DNA of 64,000 nt from Streptomyces sp. NBC_00273 (lineage in GTDB: Bacteria; Actinomycetota; Actinomycetes; Streptomycetales; Streptomycetaceae): positions 1,364,001-1,428,000 of the forward strand of contig NZ_CP108067.1 in NCBI RefSeq assembly GCF_036178145.1, read 5' to 3'. Positions within the stretch are counted from its first letter, which is position 1. Each line of letters starts with the position of its first letter. Below are positions 60,270 to 64,000 of this stretch, in pieces. Below the pieces are notes generated by a model. The model ran no database searches. It had not been told where the DNA came from and worked only from the letters and a program-made list of their open reading frames with translations. Position numbers and translations under genes: made by a program.

Positions 60270-61088
60270 ATGAGAATCTCGCGCCTGACCCCTTGGGCTG
60301 CCGGCCTCGCCGCCGCCGCCCTGTTCGCCGTACCGGCGGCCGCGTCCGCCGGCCAGCAGCGCCAAGCCGCCGGGGAGAACCCGACGGCCGCCGCGGCGGA
60401 CCCGTACGCGGACTACTACGCGAGTGCCCAGGGCAAGACCGGGCCCGCGCTGAAGACCGCCCTGCACGACATCATCAAGACCCAGTCCAAGGTGTCCTAC
60501 GAGGGTGTGTGGAACGCCCTGAAGGTGACCGACGAGGACCCGGCGAACCCCAACAACGTCATCCTGGTCTACTCCGGCCGCTCCCAGTCCAAGGCGACGA
60601 ACGGCGGCGGCGCCAACGACTGGAACCGCGAGCACGTCTGGGCCAAGAGCCACGGCGACTTCGGCACCGCCACCGGCCCGGGCACCGACCTGCACCACCT
60701 GCGCCCGGAGGACGTCACCGTCAACAGCACCCGGGGCAACAAGGACTTCGACAAGGGCGGCAGCCCGGTCAGCGAGGCACCGGGCAGCCGGACCGACGCC
60801 GACTCCTTCGAGCCGCGCGACGCGGTCAAGGGCGACGTGGCGCGGATGCTGCTGTACATGGCCGTCCGCTACGACGGTGGTGACGGCTTCGCGAACCTGG
60901 AGCTGAACGACAAGGTCAACAACGGTTCGGCCCCCGCGATGGGCCGGATCAGCCTGCTGAAGCAGTGGAACCAGATGGACCCGCCGGACGCCTTCGAGCA
61001 GCGCCGCAACCAGGTCATATTCGACCGGTACCAGCACAACCGCAACCCCTTCATCGACCACCCGGAGTGGGTCAACTCCATCTGGTGA
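60270..61088 (+). CDS. Secreted endonuclease I (EndA/NucM-like nuclease)
   Basis: The 272-residue protein has a signal peptide (RLTPWAAGLAAAALFAVPAA, cleavage after ASA). The beta-beta-alpha-metal core follows: NDWNREHVWAKSHGDFG (general-base His) and GTDLHHLRPEDVTVNSTRGN, then MLLYMAVRYDGGDGFANLEL and RRNQVIFDRYQHNRNPFIDH. These are hallmarks of the endonuclease I family, which degrades extracellular DNA and RNA. The start is set by the signal peptide; GGAGAGG lies further upstream than usual. Confidence 0.93.
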   Translation: MRISRLTPWAAGLAAAALFAVPAAASAGQQRQAAGENPTAAAADPYADYYASAQGKTGPALKTALHDIIKTQSKVSYEGVWNALKVTDEDPANPNNVILVYSGRSQSKATNGGGANDWNREHVWAKSHGDFGTATGPGTDLHHLRPEDVTVNSTRGNKDFDKGGSPVSEAPGSRTDADSFEPRDAVKGDVARMLLYMAVRYDGGDGFANLELNDKVNNGSAPAMGRISLLKQWNQMDPPDAFEQRRNQVIFDRYQHNRNPFIDHPEWVNSIW

Positions 61089-61201
61089 CCGGGGCCCGCA
61101 GTCACGGCGTCCTCCGGGGTTGGGCCGCGTCAGGCAGGGTATTCCCTGGCCAGAGGCTGCGACCCGCGCCCGACGGCAGCAGCCGGCGGAGGTACGCCGT
61201 G

Positions 61202-61513
61202 ATGGACGGAGCCGGACTCTCCGATCGCGAGCAGCGCGCCCTCTCGGCGATCGAGGCCGAACTCAAGGGTGACCGTTCCCTCGACCGGATCCTGCGGTCC
61301 GCCACGTCGCACCGGCGTCACCGCATCGTGGCCGCTTGGCTGCTCGGTGCGGCGGCGGCGGTGCTGTTCGTGGCGGCCTCGCTCACCGTCTCCCGGCTCC
61401 TGATCTGGGTCTTCGCCGCCGTCTGGACGTCTGCGGTGGTTCTGGCTCTGCCGCTGGTCGGCCAGTGTCTCCAGCGCCGCCGCGCGCGCGTCGACCGCAC
61501 GGCGCGGCCGTAG
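61202..61513 (+). CDS. DUF3040 membrane protein
   Basis: The 103-residue protein opens with LSDREQRALSAIEAELKGDR, the DUF3040 N-terminal helix, followed by two transmembrane segments (IVAAWLLGAAAAVLFVAASL and LLIWVFAAVWTSAVVLALPL) and a basic tail. The family is conserved in actinobacteria and of unknown function. A GTG just upstream (61199) is an alternative start. It converges on the GH20 gene with only 6 bases between stops. Confidence 0.88.
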   Translation: MDGAGLSDREQRALSAIEAELKGDRSLDRILRSATSHRRHRIVAAWLLGAAAAVLFVAASLTVSRLLIWVFAAVWTSAVVLALPLVGQCLQRRRARVDRTARP

Positions 61514-61519
61514 GACCGG

Positions 61520-63151
61520 TCAGAGCCGGTCGGCGAGGGCCTTGAAGTCGGGCCAGGGCAGCTGGGGCGTGCGTGCGTCCCACACCTTCTGGGACAGCGC
61601 TGCCAGCGGAGCCTGGATGCCCGCGGCCACCTGGGCCTGCGTCTGGGCACCCGCCAGGTCGCTCCAGACGGCGAGGCGCCCGCCCAGGATCTGCGGCCCG
61701 TACGAGGCCGGGACGGGGGTCGTGCCGCGCAGGACGAGCGGGGTCCACTGCTCGTAGATCCGCTTCCCGGTGGGGTACGTGAACTGGTTGGGCTCCCCCA
61801 GCACGTAGTAGAGGAACTCGTCGTTGAGGTTGACGAGCTTGCGGCCCTCGCGCAGGTACTCCAGCGGCGGCCGGGCGCCGTTCTCCTTGCCGGTCCAGTA
61901 CTCGACCTGGATGTCCTTGGCGGCGTTCGTCACCCCGCCCGCGAAGAACCCGTCGTTCCACGCCTTGAGCGCCTTGCCCGACGGCCGGACCACGGCGGCG
62001 CGGTCGTTCAGCCAGCCCGTCGCCAGGTCCTGGACCCGCGCCGAGGGCCCGTACCGCTGCTGGGCGGCCCGGGCGAGCTGGGGGAAGGAGGCCTGCGGGT
62101 CGCGGTAGACCAGCGCCTGGTACTCGTCGGCGCCCAGGTGCCAGGCCCCTCCGGGGAAGAGCGGAAGGTACTCGCGCAGCAGCTCGTCCACGAGCTTGGC
62201 GGAGGCCGGGTTCGATATGTCCACGGCCCCCTTGACGGCCCGCCCCTGCGTGTCGCGCAGCTGCAGGTCGGGGTGGGCGCGCAGGACCGCGCCGAGGTGG
62301 CCGGGCGAGTCGATCTCGGGGACCACCGTGATGTGCAGCCGGGCGGCGAGCGCGTTGATCTCGCGGACCTGGGCCTTGGTCAGGTGCGGGGTGGAGACGA
62401 TCTCGGGGTGCGTGTCGGACTGGATGCGGAAGGCCTGGTCGTCGGAGAAGTGCAGGCCGAGCTGGTTGAGCTTGAGGTCGGCCATCTCGCGCAGCCGGTC
62501 CTCGATCCAGTCCGGGCTGAAGTGCTTGCGGGCTACGTCGAGGTTGAGGCCGCGCTGGGGTTTCGCGGGGGCGTCGCGCACGGTGCCCTCGGGGGCCGAA
62601 CCGGCGCCCTTGACCGCCTGCTTGAGGGTGCGGGTGCCGTAGAAGACTCCGGCCTGGTCGGGGCCGTTGATCCGGACGCGGCCGTCCTTGACGTCCATGG
62701 TGTACGACTCGGGCCCTCCCGAGGCGCCCGCGTCCAGGGACAGCTCCACGTCGCCGGCGCGCGGCGCCGCCGACGCCCCGTATCCGATGCGCAGTTCGCC
62801 GGCGAGCAGCTTGGCTTCGTCGGAGAGCGCTGCGGTGTCGTCCGGGGAGACGACCACGCGGGCTTCGGGGGTGGGCTTCCAGCCGGGCCCGCGGGCGGGC
62901 ACGTGCTCCCGTACCGCAGGGATGGTGCGCGGAGCGGTGGACAACGGGTAGGTCGGGCTCGGCGTGGGGGTGGGGGCGGCCTCGGCCGGGACCGCCGCCG
63001 TGGCGGAGGCGGTGGAGGAACCCGGGTCACCGGGGGCGCGCGCCTCGTCCGAGGCGGCCGTGCAGCCCGGGAGGGCAAGGGTGACCAGCGCGGCGACCGT
63101 TGCCGTCGCGATGGTGCGGACCCTCGTGTGCCGTCTCGGTGTGCTCATCAT
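61520..63151 (-). CDS. Secreted beta-N-acetylhexosaminidase (GH20) lipoprotein
   Basis: The 543-residue protein has a lipoprotein signal (ATATVAALVTLALPGC, lipobox Cys at about 30) and a Pro/Ala-rich linker. A GH20b domain follows, then the TIM barrel with RGLNLDVARKHFSPDWIEDR, LGLHFSDDQAFRIQSDTHPE and the catalytic Asp-Glu pair in WHLGADEYQALVY. It removes terminal GlcNAc or GalNAc from chitin fragments or glycans. The start is either of two adjacent ATGs (63151 or 63148). Confidence 0.93.
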   Translation of the reverse strand: MMSTPRRHTRVRTIATATVAALVTLALPGCTAASDEARAPGDPGSSTASATAAVPAEAAPTPTPSPTYPLSTAPRTIPAVREHVPARGPGWKPTPEARVVVSPDDTAALSDEAKLLAGELRIGYGASAAPRAGDVELSLDAGASGGPESYTMDVKDGRVRINGPDQAGVFYGTRTLKQAVKGAGSAPEGTVRDAPAKPQRGLNLDVARKHFSPDWIEDRLREMADLKLNQLGLHFSDDQAFRIQSDTHPEIVSTPHLTKAQVREINALAARLHITVVPEIDSPGHLGAVLRAHPDLQLRDTQGRAVKGAVDISNPASAKLVDELLREYLPLFPGGAWHLGADEYQALVYRDPQASFPQLARAAQQRYGPSARVQDLATGWLNDRAAVVRPSGKALKAWNDGFFAGGVTNAAKDIQVEYWTGKENGARPPLEYLREGRKLVNLNDEFLYYVLGEPNQFTYPTGKRIYEQWTPLVLRGTTPVPASYGPQILGGRLAVWSDLAGAQTQAQVAAGIQAPLAALSQKVWDARTPQLPWPDFKALADRL

Positions 63152-63210
63152 CTGCCCGTGTCCCCCGTACCAACGTGGCACGGGGGACACGGGCGCGCGA
63201 CCCGGCGGTC

Positions 63211-63639
63211 TCAGACGAGGGCGTCCCGCGCGGCGGCGGCGAAGCCGTGGTCCTGCTCGGGGGCGCCGCCGCCGACGCCGATGGCGCCGATGAGCCGGCC
63301 GTCGCGGTGGACGGGCAGCCCGCCCGCGATGAACAGCAGCGGTCGGTCGAGGGCCGTGGGCAGGGTGTGGAAGGGGCCGCCCGGCCGGACGGCATCGACG
63401 AGGTCGGCGGTGGGCGCGTTCAGCTGGAGCGCGGTGTAGGCCTTGCGGGTGCTGGTCTCGCCGGAGATCAGCACGGCGCGGTCGTCGCGGCGGAAGGCGA
63501 GGAGGTGGCCACCAGCGTCGAGGACGGTGACGCTGACCGTGGCCCCGGCCGCTCCGGCGGCGGCCGTTGCGGTGGCGACGAGCAGCTCGGCGTCCTCGGT
63601 GGTCAGCGGGGCGACGGCGGTGCGGGTGGGGGTGGACAT
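63211..63639 (-). CDS. GlcG/HbpS-family protein
   Basis: The 142-residue protein shows the family core VSVTVLDAGGHLLAFRRDDR, SGETSTRKAYTALQLNAPTA and the glycine-rich IGAIGVGGGAPEQDHGFAAA. HbpS in Streptomyces is a secreted heme-binding sensor of the SenS/SenR system. This copy has no signal peptide and no senSR neighbours, so it is more likely a cytosolic GlcG-type protein. Confidence 0.88.
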   Translation of the reverse strand: MSTPTRTAVAPLTTEDAELLVATATAAAGAAGATVSVTVLDAGGHLLAFRRDDRAVLISGETSTRKAYTALQLNAPTADLVDAVRPGGPFHTLPTALDRPLLFIAGGLPVHRDGRLIGAIGVGGGAPEQDHGFAAAARDALV

Positions 63640-63693
63640 GCGGTGCTTCTCCTTGCGGGCGGGGGTGCGTGCGTACGGGGGGAAGGAGGCGGA

Positions 63694-64000
63694 TCAGTGG
63701 TGGGCGGGGACGGCCGCGGTGGCCGCGGGTGCACCGGCCGCCACGGCCGGGCCCCGGTCGCCGCGGGCCGCGCGCCGCGCCGTACGGCGTTCCAGCGCGC
63801 CGGAAGCGAGGGCGAGCACCAGGGCGGAGGCGGCCAGCGCCGCACCGACCCAGTTGGGGGCGGTCCAGCCGAGGCCGGCGGCGATCACCAGCCCGCCGAG
63901 CCAGGCGGCGAGGGCGTTGCCGAGGTTGAAGGCGCCGATGTTGACGGCCGAGGCCAAGGTGGGCGCCCCGGCAGCCTGGTCCAGGACCCGCTTCTGGAGC
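63694..64000 (-). CDS. MFS transporter, C-terminal end only (gene continues beyond the window)
   Basis: The last 100 or so residues show two transmembrane helices (FNLGNALAAWLGGLVIAAGL and WVGAALAASALVLALASGAL) preceded by ASAVNIGAFNLGNALAAWLG, as in arabinose-efflux-type MFS permeases. An Arg/Ala-rich cytoplasmic tail ends PAHH-stop at 63694. The N-terminal ten helices lie outside the window. Confidence 0.82.
   Translation of the reverse strand, partial: LQKRVLDQAAGAPTLASAVNIGAFNLGNALAAWLGGLVIAAGLGWTAPNWVGAALAASALVLALASGALERRTARRAARGDRGPAVAAGAPAATAAVPAHH

Overview
The window comes from a high-GC actinomycete, almost certainly a Streptomyces. Evidence: GC-rich third codon positions, GTG/TTG starts, GGAGG-type ribosome sites, twin-arginine and lipoprotein export signals, a CvnA-type nitrate-sensor kinase, a CYP102 fatty-acid hydroxylase, CUT2 sugar uptake and DUF6247/DUF3040 proteins. 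I see no rRNA, tRNA or CRISPR array.

The window has two parts. Positions 1 to about 52.86 kb look like an accessory chromosome-arm region: dense in insertion sequences (two with exact target duplications) and in broken genes (STAS, discoidin-domain, istB, NB-ARC, DNA ligase, aldolase, PPK2, transposase pieces). At about 52,857 a truncated PPK2 fragment abuts a truncated PNGase A gene. From there to 64 kb the genes are compact, intact and IS-free, typical of the Streptomyces core.

Layout: 1.2-5.3 kb secreted GH35 beta-galactosidase; 6.5-7.7 kb beta-trefoil/pore-forming-toxin-like protein; 8.9-19.8 kb minus-strand operon that imports (CUT2 ABC), phosphorylates (FGGY kinase) and oxidises (GlpA/GlpB-like flavoproteins) an unknown polyol-like substrate, with a DeoR repressor and a dimethylformamidase-large-subunit-like enzyme as first gene; 20.4 kb degenerate resolvase-like protein; 21.2-23.6 kb LuxR-type ATPase regulator; 24.5-28.5 kb TetR plus CYP102 self-sufficient P450; 29.1-30.3 kb secreted beta-trefoil/pore-forming-like protein; 31-34.3 kb remnant of a GlpB paralogue split by an IS5-family element that carries a passenger gene, followed by an IS256-family element; 34.7-36.7 kb orphan nitrate-sensor histidine kinase; 38.3-39.5 kb TetR with a divergent second resolvase-like gene; 39.9-46.1 kb operon of aldonolactone-oxidase-type flavoenzyme, PLP enzyme, aldehyde dehydrogenase and GMC oxidase; 47.7-50.9 kb nested IS630 and IS1634 elements; 51.2-52.1 kb three-gene toxin-antitoxin-like operon; then core genes (RraA-like, YeaQ-like, DMT transporter, PAP2, TetR, TerD, amino-acid binding lipoprotein, DJ-1/PfpI, endonuclease I, DUF3040, GH20, GlcG/HbpS, MFS).

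The strongest system-level signal is a shared 16-bp dyad (TTGWAG-N4-CTWCAA or close variants) that overlaps the -35 of four promoters: the tetR at 38.99 kb (which shares its intergenic region with the divergent resolvase-like gene), the secreted toxin-like gene at 30.3 kb, the four-gene oxidase operon at 46.1 kb, and an orphan promoter at 37.2 kb. This suggests a local regulon under the TetR at 38338-38991. A second self-contained module is the DMFase-like/CUT2/Glp-like catabolic operon.
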